From assembly GCA_021596325.1 (NCBI GenBank), contig JAKGDA010000019.1, positions 310,001-374,000 on the forward strand: a stretch of DNA of 64,000 nucleotides, read 5' to 3'. Source of the stretch: Parafenestella ontariensis. Lineage: Eukaryota > Ascomycota > Dothideomycetes > Pleosporales > Cucurbitariaceae. A program made the position numbers and the translations under genes. The notes under the pieces are model-generated. The model did not search any database. It had not been told where the DNA came from and saw only the letters and a list, made by a program, of their open reading frames with translations. Each line of letters begins with the position of its first letter. Position 1 is the stretch's first letter. Of this stretch, positions 10,725 to 21,283 are shown one piece after another.

Positions 10725-11312
10725 TTAGCGATCTGGATCAGAATCCTCCGGTGACCTAGGAACCTTTGGCTTCTTAACCTTCTTCTTGGAAGAAGAAGGA
10801 GTCTTTGTTTTTGAACTCGAGCTTTTCGCCGGACTGGGGGTTTCAGTCTTAGTCTTCTTCGCGGGGGTTGGTGTCTTCCTTGGAGGAGGAGGGGGCGTCT
10901 CGTCGTCCTCCGAGGATGTAGGACTAGTAGGAGCTGCCTTGGATTTCTTGCCAGTCTTCTTCGCTGCCGGGGGGACTTTTTTCTTCAGCGGCTTCTTCGT
11001 GTTGGCTGTGTGCTTCGTTACACGTCCACCTTGGGTTTTGTTGAGCGCGTCCTTGCCTGACTTCTTGGGAGCCGCCTTCTTCGAGGATGCCTTCTTTGGA
11101 GCGGCTTTCTTTGGAGCAGCGCGTTTCTTGATGGCAGCCTTCTTCGCAGGCTTCTTTGCAGGAGGTGCAGCAGCAGGGGTAGCGGCTTTCTTCTTCGGCT
11201 TGCTTGCTTTAGCCGCGCCCGTCTCACGATTGGCAGCAATGACTTGAGTCTCGTTCAAGTTGTCATACGCGGTTTTCCTATTCACGCGCCGCGGACGATC
11301 AGCAGCAGGCAT
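10725..11312 (-). CDS. Lysine/alanine/proline-rich, histone-H1-tail-like protein, 195 aa
   Basis: A single exon running from the ATG at 11312. The first 30 or so residues (MPAADRPRRVNRKTAYDNLN) are of mixed composition. The rest is a basic disordered chain with recurring KKAAPKK, AKKP and KKTP units, an acidic interruption SSEDDE near residue 138, and a TPSSSKKKVKKPK tail. It looks like the C-terminal tail of linker histone H1, but I cannot see the winged-helix H15 domain that a true H1 carries. It may therefore be a chromatin-associated or nucleolar basic protein rather than H1. The repetitive codons also create a long antisense frame, which is a composition artefact. Gene reality is likely from the clean ATG-to-stop frame; function is open. 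Confidence 0.6.
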   Translation of the reverse strand: MPAADRPRRVNRKTAYDNLNETQVIAANRETGAAKASKPKKKAATPAAAPPAKKPAKKAAIKKRAAPKKAAPKKASSKKAAPKKSGKDALNKTQGGRVTKHTANTKKPLKKKVPPAAKKTGKKSKAAPTSPTSSEDDETPPPPPRKTPTPAKKTKTETPSPAKSSSSKTKTPSSSKKKVKKPKVPRSPEDSDPDR

Positions 11313-11960
11313 GATGACGGTAGCCGTTATTGGGCTGGGGTTTGTATAGATAGGACGAGGGTCGATGACAAGACGATTGTTGCGTTTCTTAACCCTTCTG
11401 AATTGGCAAAAGTACAGGAAGAACGTCGTAGTTGTAAACCACTCTTGCGATGCGGGGAGTGACCTAAATACCCTTGTATCGAGTCAGAGTCCGTAACCGG
11501 ATGCGGAAGGGGTGGCTTCGAACAAAGCCAAGTGAAAGAGGCGTTGGCATCACACAAAGGTAGACACATGACCAAATGGCCAATGCTTTGTCTTCGAAGG
11601 CATGAGGAGTTAGAAAGACTGCAGTATACTATGTCGATGAAATTACAGGCGCTTAATGAGTTGGCTTGGCAGTTCTTTGTCTTCAAAGGTTGGGTACTTC
11701 GAACATGTCCGGTATTCGTGGTCAGTGAGGGTGCGAGCGCAGTTGCACAGGCCGAGAGAAACAAATGGGTATTGATCATATACTAGCAGGTGAAGATACA
11801 TAATGCAATGCTTCGTGTGCGCTTCCCTCCAATCGTCGTTGCTGTATAAATTGCACAACTATCCCAGTCGTGACATGAGCTTTTCAAACGCCATGAACAC
11901 CTCGCCAGATTGTAAGCTCATAGTAGAAATATGTCGAAAGATATACAAGACTAAGCAATG
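11313..11960. other. Intergenic, promoter of the lysine-rich gene and 3' flank of EXO1
   Basis: Both neighbours lie on the minus strand. Short frames on both strands (11327-11858) carry no motif and overlap each other. No repeat or RNA gene seen. Confidence 0.5.
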
Positions 11961-14236
11961 TTAACCAGCAAAAGCAAATCGCGCAAGGCTGAACATGGGC
12001 TTGCGAGGCGAACACTCGCTCTCCGCCTCGCTATCGGGCACAAGCAAGTCTTCGCTTCCCTTCAGCGGCGATGTTCTCGTCTTCGTAGGCGTCATTGGAG
12101 GCGGCGAGCTGGCAGCAACGACGACCTCCGCTTCCATAGCTGCCCAAGCGGAGTCCTCCAGCTCTACTCGCTCGTCTGCGGGTGGAGGTGTTCCTGGGAG
12201 AGTTGGTTTGGCGAGGGTATCAGCCGAAGTCTTCGAGATTGAGTCCAGCGCAGGAGGTAAGGGTGCCCAGGCCTCAGTGTGCCGCCTGTGTAGAGCAGCC
12301 TTGGCTGTTCGTGGTGTAATCGACTGTGACGAAGTCACCGCTGCAGACTTGTATGTGAACTTTGAACGTAATTCGGTCATCTGAGATGAGATCGCAGTGC
12401 TGAACACCGTCTCGGGCTCTGGACTGCCGCGCGATGTAGCAGGTGTGAGTGTGCCAGCAGTCTCTTGGGACAGCTCGGTGGTACCTCTTGAGAACACTGT
12501 TGACTGGGATCCACCCTCCACACTTGTTTGTGTATCGCTGAAGATCCTCAACTTCTTCTTTGGCTGCGAGGCGGCTTCTTCCAAAGCTGCCACTTGTGTT
12601 AGGGCTTCCTCGATCGAATCATCGGAGTAGAGTTCGAAGTTTTGGCCCGTTTTCCTTCTACTATTCTTTCTTTGACGCAGCGATGGGCTTGGCTCAGGCA
12701 CAGCAGATGTGAAAAACTGGCTTCGCACAACACCCTCTCCGCCCGCAGCTGGGGTGTCGAAAACAGAGTCAGAGCAGAGTCGTTGTCGCTTGGATGGGTT
12801 CGGAACGGATCGCCTGCCTCCAGCTGGGTCTGAAGTCGTCCGTCTCGCAGGTTGCGGTGCAGTACTTGGGAACGACGGTTGTTGTTGTAAACGGGAGAAT
12901 GGCGCCGGCACCACTGCCCAGCCATTCGTTTCCCGCTGCTGTTCGATCAGCGCTTGTTGACTTGGCGATGGCGTGAAAATGTTGGGGTCTAGCTCGGCAA
13001 GTGGTGTGCGCTTTGGTTTGAAGAAAGAATCGATAGGCTTCGATCCTTTGAGATCAGGGGTTCGAGCAACTACAGAGGCCGTTCGAGATGAGACGAGCGG
13101 TTTGTCGCCTGGTCTGGGCTTGTGTGCGACAGTCATGGGAAGCTTCGTGCGGGGATAGAGATCGCCTCGCGCTACACCCATGGCAATATGTGCTGGAACT
13201 TCTTCTCCCAAGTACGGCATTTCGGAAATGTCGTGTCCATCCTCAAGGGGTGTCAAATTGACCAACTGTTTGCCGACTGGACAAAAGACCCATTGGTACA
13301 GAAACGTCTTCTCCGCTTGGTCAAAGGATGCCATGAAACCCGCGGGCACCTTCAGCTTGCCATCAAACTGAGCAGCCTTGACAAGACGGTCGACAGTTTT
13401 GTGCTTTCGTAGCATCCGGTGGGCGGTCTTCAGACCCAGGCCGCCGATGCCAGGTAGGTAGTCGCAACCACTAAGAATCGCCATTCTCCTGAAGTCGGTA
13501 TCAGACCAGCCTACAAGACTGACCTCTCTGCAGGCAGTGAAGTGGTTTCGGTTCACTTCAATACAATCTCCGTACTTGTCGAGCTTTGTGATGAGGCACT
13601 TGACACCAAATACCAGAAGATCCGAATCCTCGGAGAGGACGCCGTTGATTATCCCTTTGCGCTCCAGGTAGCACAACTGTGAGTCGGCCTCGTATGGGGC
13701 GACGACGTATTGGATATTGTGGTGCTTCAGTTCCTCGATCACCATTCGTGCCATTTCCGGTGTGACATCCACAGACTTTTGGAGTTCGATATGCGCCTGA
13801 GCCGTCTTCCCAACTTTCAGCAACTCCAAGCCCAGCCTCTTGCCCTCCTTCCGTTTCTCTCGTCTCCCTTTCTCCGTACCAGCCTTGCTCGGTAAGTTGT
13901 CTCCATCGAAAACGAGGTAGGGTGTGACGCCGAAATGGATGAGCATGCGAACGCGGTTCATAACGAATTCGACGAATCTAGCAACATGTTAGCGGGATCC
14001 TCTGTATATTTGGCATATGGCAAGTTACTTCGTTGTCGGCTTGTCTAGCGCCAGGTCAATGGCACAGGCAGCCGTGCCTCGGTGTAGCCAGCCATAGGCG
14101 TCCACGCCAATTGTTTGGCCTGCGAATTTCTTCAGGTTACATGGCTTTTGGATCGATTTGAGTAGCGGTAGAAGTCCTTTCCTATAATTAGCTTTGAACT
14201 GAGTGCAGTGCTGGTATACGCACCAGTGATGCCCAT
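11961..14236 (-). CDS. EXO1: Exonuclease 1 (XPG/Rad2 family), 725 aa
   Basis: Three exons, 14236-14224, 14176-14029 and 13977-11961, total 726 codons including the stop. The first exon encodes only MGIT and one base. Exo1 is a nuclear 5'-to-3' exonuclease and flap endonuclease used in mismatch repair, double-strand-break resection and telomere processing. The XPG-N block (MGITGLLPLLKSI) and XPG-I block are intact, with the metal-binding acids in the usual spacing: D30 (GVDAYGW), D78 (VFDGD), E150 and D152 (EADSQ), D171 and D173 (EDSDLL), and D226 (GCDYLPGIGG, helix-two-turn-helix). The C-terminal half is disordered, Ser/Thr/Pro-rich and poorly conserved, as in other Exo1 proteins, where it binds mismatch-repair partners. 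It shares a 339-bp promoter region head-to-head with TMA16. Confidence 0.96.
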
Positions 14237-14575
14237 CTTGTACACTTTGCCGCTCACGCGTCGGGCCCAAACAATGGCTGAGTTGGGGCTGCTATTGGGG
14301 CATAGTGGGTGGAAACGTCGGTGGGGATAGAGGAAAGGCTCCTCATATGCTCGTGTGAAGGAAATCCCGAAAGAACGCGACTGTGACAAGGTAACGCTCT
14401 CAAAGCCAGTGGAGCATGCGTCGCGATTCACGCAGACGGCAGGAACGCGCCCCGCTAACAGAAAGCCGCTAAGCCACGTCTATCCCTAGCGCCCAGAGCA
14501 AACCCCGACAGCCGACGAATATCTCAAAATTTCGTGCACGGAAACCACACCAACGTCTAACAAATCTTAGTCAAA
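14237..14575. promoter_or_regulatory. Divergent promoter region EXO1 / TMA16
   Basis: A 339-bp space separates the two head-to-head start codons and must hold both promoters (inference from layout). No clear TATA element was recognised. The minus-strand frame at 14132-14431 is an overlap of EXO1 exon 2 with this spacer, not a gene. Confidence 0.6.
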
Positions 14576-15167
14576 ATGGTCAGCAATCGCTTGAATAAGG
14601 TGCATAAGCAGATCACAAAGAAGAAGGGTAAAACCCCGAACCTGCACGAGAACAGTCGCGACACTCAGCGTCTACAACGAGCAGCCGGCAGAGACGACAA
14701 GATCAACCGCCTGGGAAAAGTAAGAGAGAAGCAAAATCGCACATATCGTATGGCTAAAAATCTGCCAACTTATGCAAACTCCTTACTAATCTGTGGCAGT
14801 CTTGAGAATAAAATCCTTTCAATCATTCACAACAGAGCATGAATCACCCCTCAGCATCTCGGAAATCCAGGCCATGATCGAGGACTATCTAGGTCGCGAT
14901 GATGAAGAATTGGCGAAATTGAAAGCAGACCGCCGGACAGGAAGACCGCCAATGACCCGGCAAACTCTCTTGGAGCAGAACCAAGCGGTTGAGCAAGGCG
15001 AATATGCCTCCGGATTCTGGGTACCTGACCTCGAGGATGCTGAAAATTTACGCAAGCTGAAGGAATGGAATGGCCAATGGGCTAACTTGGCTACGCTCAA
15101 GTTTGCTAGAATCTCGAAGGAGGGGTTTAAGCGGGAGTCTAGCTTCCCGCCCAAGGGGATGTCGTAA
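14576..15167 (+). CDS. TMA16: Translation machinery-associated protein 16 homologue, 179 aa
   Basis: Two exons, 14576-14747 and 14800-15167, separated by a GTATGG...GGCAG intron in phase 1, give 180 codons including the stop. The N-terminus is highly basic (VHKQITKKKGKTPNLHENSR, then RLQRAAGRDDKINRL), the Tma16 signature in which the protein docks on the pre-60S ribosome. The second half has helical FF.-type text (RIKSFQSF), ISEIQAMIEDYLGRDDEELAKL and SGFWVPDLEDAENL, the conserved C-terminal block. Length matches yeast Tma16 (about 180 aa). Tma16 associates with nascent large ribosomal subunits in the nucleus. Divergent from EXO1, with which there is no known functional link. Confidence 0.9.
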
Positions 15168-15717
15168 GAGACGGAAATGTATGCTTGTATGAGCCAGCTG
15201 TTAGGAGTGAGCAGTCACAGCAAAGGAAATTGGATGATTGCGGGCATACCCACCGCATTTTTCCTTCTCCACCAACACGCTCAGTACATTATCACGATGA
15301 CTCGCCTCTCCAAACAACAATTCAAGCGAAGCAACATTGCCAAGCAACTCATTAAGAGGTATGTGAAAAGTCCATGCCTTTGCCAAGTAGCTTACTGACC
15401 TTGCATAGAAGTTCAACCGCGCTATGAGGCTTCCAGAAGCGATAAACTAGGATAATGATATGTCATCGCGGCGTCCAAGCCGAACATAGAAGGCCGTAAT
15501 TTCTGCCGCGGAAAGCTAGGCCTTTAATCACGACGATCCCAACGGACTTTGACGTTGCTCTGAGGAATGCGATCCAAGCGGACTGAGAAGAATCTGTGGA
15601 GCCTTGCACGCTATGGGGATAGTCTGAAAAACGCATCGCATACAGTCACAAGGTGTTCTTTGATATATATCATATAGACGAGCTAGCTGGAAAAATTGAC
15701 TCTGCGTCATACGAGCT
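15168..15717. other. Convergent intergenic region, no gene seen
   Basis: This lies between the 3' ends of TMA16 (plus) and GUP1 (minus). Small frames at 15177-15398, 15201-15416 and 15528-15710 overlap one another and have no motif. Expected to contain both terminators. Confidence 0.55.
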
Positions 15718-17779
15718 CTAACATTTCATCTTTATCCCTCTCCTCTTCTCATTCTCCCGCACCTCAAACATAACCTGTACAGCCATGAACAGCGCCGCAC
15801 AACTCGTTGCTAGAAACGCCCATCCAGCCCAGGTCGCCATAATGCCCCTTACCAGCTCCCCCAGCCCGTCCAGGCCCAGCGCGAACCCCACCAGATTCGC
15901 GGTCATGAGCATCAGGATCTCGCCAACTGCGCCAACACCGCAGAGCCAGCGATACGCGTCGGGCCGATCTTTCCACTGGCGCGCAGGGAAAACGTACGAG
16001 GCGATGATCTCGGGAAGAACGAAGAGCGTGACGAGCCAGCCCCACATGAGGAGGCGGAGTTGGATGTCGTGCCATATGGCGATGAAGGTAAACACGACTA
16101 GAGAGTTGGTCACGGCCCGAGCCTTGCCCCAAACGCCCCGCCCTGCACTGCCTCCAAGCGGAATATACAAGTAGCGCAGACTCCACTTGTTGAAGCTGCG
16201 ATGCCATCCGCGCCAGAACTGCATGACGCTGTAGTTGTCCGACATACAGCGCACCATGTTCTCCGGCGGGTCGATACCATCTAGCAGCGCCCAGAGGCGG
16301 AAGAAACGCCAAGGAATGAGGAGCTTGAGCCATATGTGCTTGAGGTTGAAGAAGCCGAGCATGCTGAGCTGCGCGGGAGTGTACTGGGACCAGTCGGGTT
16401 TGGCGTGAAAAATGGCCACCATGTACATGTAGTGGATCATGATTTCCATTGTTAGTAAAACGACGATGAAGCGTATGGCGTACAATGTTGTGCGTTTGCT
16501 AGTGATGCTGTGGGGGCGGTAGCGTTGCTGGGAGATGTAGTCGTTGAAGGTCACAACGGGCCCCGCGAGGTAGAGAGGAGAGTACAGAGTGTACGCGAAG
16601 TAGTTGCGGAAGGTGTAGTCGCTTGACTTGGCGGGGATAGTGACGCGGTCGCGTTCAGAGAGGTTAGAGGGGTCAAGTTGCTTCTTCTTGATGTTATTAG
16701 CACGATCGTCGAAAAGGGGGAGGGGGAAGTACTTCGAGAGGACTACTAGTTCGCGAATTGAGACTCCAGTAGTAGTCGAGATTGAAGCTGATGAGTCGTA
16801 GGATGTTGAATTTGAAGAGAACTTCCCAGCGAGGCATAATGCCGCCATAACTGTCAAGCGTGTGGCCAAAGTTCTGTGTCGGTTCTTCCTTCTCTGACAG
16901 CGAGGACGGGAGAAAGGTGCTGATGATGGTAGCATACGAGAACCCTCTACTGAACTCGTTGGCAAACAAAATACCAACATTGAATATCCATGTAGCGGCC
17001 GGGACATATTGCCTTGGCAACTTGGTCACCATACAGTAGTTGGCATACAATATGGCGACAATCTTGAATGTGGACAAACCATGCAGTACAGTAAGGAAAA
17101 TGCCAGCAAACAGCACATCAAAAGAGATACGCTGGTTTAGACGGGCATCTGCTGCTGCCGAGGCAGTCAAGCCCATAGTAAGGCCTCCGTTTCCCGCAGA
17201 TGGACGTACTTGCGTATACGTGTCCGCTCTCCAGAATGCATCATAGGCTTTCCGGAGTACTGGATGGAGTAGCACGACAAGGAAGAGGTACGGTATATTT
17301 TGTCGGAACCCAGAGTATTGAGCATCAGAGTTGTCCTAGGTGTTGTTAGCATATGACATGTGATAATAGAGGAGGGTGACATACGACTTTCCGACCAGGT
17401 ATCCAGCCGTCATCTAGCAAATGCGAGAATTTGGAGTAGTTCGGATGTGACACTAGGCACCAATTAGCAAGTGATTCCATGAGTTTGTTGTGGGTTTAGA
17501 CAAACCGTTCGATACATCAAGCACCGCCTTGAACATCAGGGCTAGGCATATAATAATGACCACGTAGTAGAAATAGAACTCTGGTGTAGTCCATCGTGGC
17601 GGCTGTACATTATCTCCCCCATCTTTGCTCTTTCCTCTTCCATTTTGCACCGGCAAGGGCGCTGCCGGATCGAGTTTCGCCTCCTCGAGAGCCTCCTTCG
17701 GGGGTGCGGTGGCCGGTACCACGAAGCGGGTGTCGAGGGTATCGAGAGAGTACAGCTGGCGCAGGAATCTGAGCGCCAT
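15718..17779 (-). CDS. GUP1: Gup1-type membrane-bound O-acyltransferase, 637 aa
   Basis: Four exons, 17779-17506, 17452-17385, 17335-16733 and 16686-15718, total 638 codons including the stop; the third intron is only 46 nt, with a GTGCTAATAAC branch region. Gup1 is an ER multi-pass MBOAT enzyme that remodels GPI-anchor lipids and was first described through glycerol uptake. The N-terminus FLRQLYSLDTLDTRFVVP is a Gup1 hallmark, followed by a transmembrane segment and GWIPGRKVDNSDAQY. The MBOAT core is clear: LDPSNLSERDRV, YLAGPVVTFNDY, MSDNYSVMQFWRGWHRSFNKW and RYLYIPLGG. The conserved active-site His is in AIWHDI. Length is within the usual range (about 560-640 aa). Head-to-head with ARP4 across 290 bp. 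Confidence 0.95.
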
Positions 17780-18069
17780 TATTTCCAGGTCCTATCTCTT
17801 CATCTTCCAGACATGCAGCTTCTATATAGCGTACGAACGGGGTTGTGCGGAGAATGCGCGAGGCAGGTGCGGTGGTGAGGGAGAGCTCTCCGCAACCTCA
17901 ACTTTACTTTTGAGGTTCGCGTCTTTGCGATAGCTTCCTCTCACACCCACGTCGACCCCACGTCAAGTCACCCAGGAGCACCTCACAGGCTCACGAATAC
18001 GCGTCAATTGACTCACTAGATTACCGCCGGTCCATTGCGAAGCTTTGCGCATTGCGATAACGACGCGCG
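17780..18069. promoter_or_regulatory. Divergent promoter region GUP1 / ARP4
   Basis: Only 290 bp separate the two start codons, so the promoters must be closely packed or shared (inference). The stretch includes pyrimidine-rich tracts but no recognisable TATA box. The plus-strand frames at 17625-17933 are antisense to GUP1 exon 1 and not genes. Confidence 0.6.
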
Positions 18070-19520
18070 ATGAACATTCCCAACTCGTCGTCTGCACCAG
18101 CTGCAGGAGAATACGCTGGAGGTATGTTTAGCTCTGAGGCGCTCCACCGTGCGCGCATACTGATTTCCATGCAGACGAGGTCTCCGCGATCGTTCTCGAC
18201 CCTGGATACTCGACTGTACGCGCCGGGTTCGCGGGTGAAGACGTACCCAAATCAGTGTGCCCTTCCTTCTACGGGCAGACCGACTCGGGTGAATACCATT
18301 TCGGCGAAAACGCAATTCACTCGCCTGCCGGGAACCTCAGCATTAAGAATTACTGGGGCTCAGACGGCATAGTAGAGGACTGGGACACGGCGGCGAAGCT
18401 CTGGGAGTATGCCATCACGAGCCGGCTCACGGGCGCCAAACCAGGCGACCCCACGAAGAACGGGCTGAACGATGGCACCAATACGAATGGGGACGCCATG
18501 GACGTGGACATGGACGCATTAGAGAACAACGAGAAGCCGCTAGACGAAAGCCCGTTGCTCGTCACAGAGCCCGGCTGGAACAGCGCAAAGGCACGGGAGA
18601 AGTACATCGAGATCGCAATGGAGGACTGGGGCGCGCCCGCCTTCTTCCTACAAAAGACAGGCGTCCTGGCTGCGTTCGCTTCAGGCAAAGCATCTGGCAT
18701 CATCATCGATGTCGGCGCATCACATACCAGCGTTACCCCAGTGCTGGACGGCATGGTCCTGCGCAAAGGCGTACAGAAATCCCCTCTAGCAGGAAACTTT
18801 GTCTCCTCCCAAATCCGGCACATCTTCAAGCAGTCTACGCCCGAGATCCCCTTGACACCACACTACCTCGTCAAGTCCAAAACCCAGGTCGACGCCGGCG
18901 CCCCCGCACAAGCATCATACAAGACCTTCGACAACCCCCCGTCCGACTCCTTCCGCCTCAACGAGGAAGACCGCATCCTGACCGAATTCAAAGAATCCGT
19001 CGTAGAAGTCTGGCCAGGACCCGGCCGCTTCACCAACGGCACAAACGAGGAGCTTGCTAAGAACACTCCTGGCCGACCGTTCGAGATGCCAGATGGCTGG
19101 AACCAAGTCTTCGGCGCCGAGCGCTTCCGCGCTGCAGAGGGGCTGTTCGATGCATCTGCCGCGCTGACGAGCGAAACGAGCCCGCGGCCAAAGGACGAGC
19201 AGACCATCCCGAGATTGGTGCAGGCGGCGGTGCAGCAAGTCGACGCAGACCAGCGGCCCATGTTGCTCTCCAACATCGTCGTCACCGGTGGAAGCACGCT
19301 GCTGTACAAGTTCAACGAGCGCTTGAACTACGAAATCAACAGTATATATCCGTCGACTAGGAACAAGCTGATCGCGCCCGGCAGTGTGGTGGAAAGGAAG
19401 TACGCAGCGTGGATTGGAGGTAGTATATTGGCTAGTTTGGGCAGTTTCCATCAGCTATGGATTTCAAAGAAGGAGTACGAGGAGCACGGTGCGGGGATTG
19501 TGGAGAAGCGGTGTCGGTAG
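18070..19520 (+). CDS. ARP4: Actin-related protein 4, 465 aa
   Basis: Two exons, 18070-18121 and 18175-19520 (phase 1 GTATGT...GCAG intron), 466 codons including the stop. Arp4 is a nuclear actin-like subunit of the NuA4 acetyltransferase and the SWR1 and INO80 remodelling complexes. The actin fold is visible: AIVLDPGYSTVRAGFAGED (phosphate-1 loop, from about residue 22), VCPSF, then EPGWN, FFLQKTGVLAAFASGKASGIIIDVGAS (phosphate-2 loop region) and NIVVTGGSTLLYKFNERLNYEI, ending with AAWIGGSILASLGSFHQLWISKKEYEE. An acidic, low-complexity insert of about 35 residues (NGDAMDVDMDALENNEKP) sits near residues 115-150, where Arp4 proteins differ from actin. Length fits the family. Confidence 0.95.
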
Positions 19521-19867
19521 AGAGTGACAGGTATTGCGAATGATGGGAAGGGGTGCGGCAAGGCTCTTCTTCACGGGTTGGAAAGGTGTATGAGCGTAAA
19601 CTGGCGTCTTTTGGGTAAAAGCTATGTTCGATTAGAGACAGACTTTTGCGGGTTAGTAATGAAATCTATCAACTATGAGTATTTGGTTTGTTTAAGCCGC
19701 TTGGCTGATCAAGGGAGAAGATAAGTGTATCTCTTTGTGGTCATGATCGTGTTGCCTCTATCGATTCGGCTACCGTAGAAGGTCCTCTGGACCTCTAATC
19801 CGGGCTATAGTACATGTCTTCATGCCCGTAACGCCATGTTTATCTCCTCCACCCCTTCTTGCCCCGC
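19521..19867. other. Convergent intergenic region, no gene seen
   Basis: The 3' flanks of ARP4 (plus) and PUP1 (minus) meet here. A 66-codon frame at 19524-19724 starts four bases after the ARP4 stop and has no motif. Nothing else recognised. Confidence 0.55.
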
Positions 19868-20785
19868 TTACGTATCAATATCCATGGTCTCCGCCGTTGC
19901 CGTGACGCTGTCATCATTCAGCTCGTGTACTGTGACATACTTGCTAATCTCCTCCTTGGTGATGACCTTCTCATTCAGCACGGCCGTCGTGCCCCGCTGG
20001 AACCTGTAGTTCCGCTCCTTCGGTCGCCTTGTGTTGGGCGTCTTGTAGTTCCTCATGAGCGTCGTCTTCTCCTCCGTAATGACCGCGACATCGACATTGC
20101 TACCAGACCCCAGATCGTTCCAGATACCAGCCTCAATCGCATTCGCACACAGTGTGACCGCCTCATCCCGCGTCAAGTCGCCCTTCCACTGCGTCTCGAA
20201 TACGGACATGGCAGCCAGGCTACCAGATCCCATAGTCACGTACGGAAGCTTGTCGGTGGAGCCGTGTGCGTGCACGGTGAAGAGATGCGCGCCCGTGGGG
20301 TCGACGCCGGCGACGACGAGGTAGGCGCCAATGTGGCCTTGGTGGCGGAAGAGGTGCTGCTTCAGCAGGGTCATGCAGGTTACGACGCGCGGCTTGCGGC
20401 CGGTGGAGAGGGCATGCAGTTCGAGGTTCGAGGAGATGATGGCGGTGGTGAATTCCGTGTCGGCGGCAGTACCGGCACCGGCGCACCAGATGTGGGGGGA
20501 GATGTAATGGAGTTTCTCGCAGTTCTACAAACGGTGTTAGACATGAACGGGTGGTGTTTCCTGCAGCTTCTCGGTGTCCATGGTGGGGACACTGTTGTTG
20601 GAGCGGCGTACCTTGTCTGCTACTATGGGACCGCTCGTAGCTCGTGTATCTGCTGCAATCACCACGCCGCCGTCAAAGAGACAGCCCACAATGGTGGTTC
20701 CCGTGCTTGTCGCCTTGGGTAGCGGGACCCCCTGGGCGTGGAGAGCCGCATTGCGGTTGTGGTTGGAGAAGTCGAAGCCGCCCAT
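19868..20785 (-). CDS. PUP1: 20S proteasome subunit beta-2 (trypsin-like), 276 aa
   Basis: Two exons, 20785-20612 and 20524-19868 (phase 0 GTACGC...TGTAG intron), 277 codons including the stop. This is the trypsin-like catalytic beta-2 subunit of the 20S proteasome core. A 29-residue propeptide ends in STG, followed by the mature N-terminus TTIVG with catalytic Thr30 (mature Thr1). The partner residues are in place: Asp46 (mature 17, AADTRAT) and Lys62 (mature 33, NCEKLHYI), the latter just after the intron. Further landmarks are GAGTAADTEFTT, GRKPRVVTCMTLLKQ and MGSGSLAAMSVFE. The C-terminal arm (RNYRFQRGTTAVL onward) is the long beta-2 tail that wraps beta-3. Length matches the family. Head-to-head with NUP159. 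Confidence 0.97.
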
Positions 20786-21283
20786 GATGATGCGGAGAGG
20801 TCTGTCTGTTGGTATGGGTTCTATGGTACGTGAATGACGGCTTCAAATGACGGCTGCAGCTTCTTCGGAACCGCAAAAGGCACTGTGAATGTTGACAGGG
20901 CGGTATTAGAGGTCGTCGTCGGCGGTGGTTGTGTTGCGTAGCTCTATTGCCTGGAGCTTCCACTAGCGCGCGCTTGGCGCCTGGAACTTTAATTGGGAGC
21001 TTTAACAAAGATCGCGTCCGCGTCGGTGAAAGCAACGGTCGCATGCTTGTCGCTCTGTGACATAAGAGCGCCAGGCTCCCGTACATTCTGCACCATTCTC
21101 CATAAAGCCCTCGACCTCTTCCGCCCCAGTCCACCGCGGGCTTCACGTTCTTTTTCCTCGACACCCTCGCCCATCCACTCGCGCCCAACCTCCGATGATA
21201 TAGCAAAGACGCTCAACCGGCGAACATCCCAGCGCGACATCCGACCAAGCTTCCTCCGCGCAAGGACGTCGGCCGCCTTCAGC
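20786..21283. promoter_or_regulatory. Divergent promoter region PUP1 / NUP159
   Basis: About 500 bp lie between the PUP1 ATG and the chosen NUP159 ATG. The NUP159 frame is open upstream as far as an ATG at 20993, but this 97-codon extension is Ser/Arg-rich and lacks recognisable structure, so I treat it as 5' leader. No sharp core element recognised. Confidence 0.5.

Noticed and set aside
10786..11247. 153-codon plus-strand frame opposite the lysine-rich gene
   Set aside because: The antisense of KKAA-type codons automatically yields Phe/Gly/Leu-rich text; it has no independent support.
18863..19451. Overlapping 150- and 178-codon minus-strand frames
   Set aside because: Antisense to ARP4, whose actin fold is unambiguous.
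19859..20722. 287-codon plus-strand frame opposite PUP1
   Set aside because: It lies entirely antisense to a secure proteasome gene and runs across its intron; no motif.
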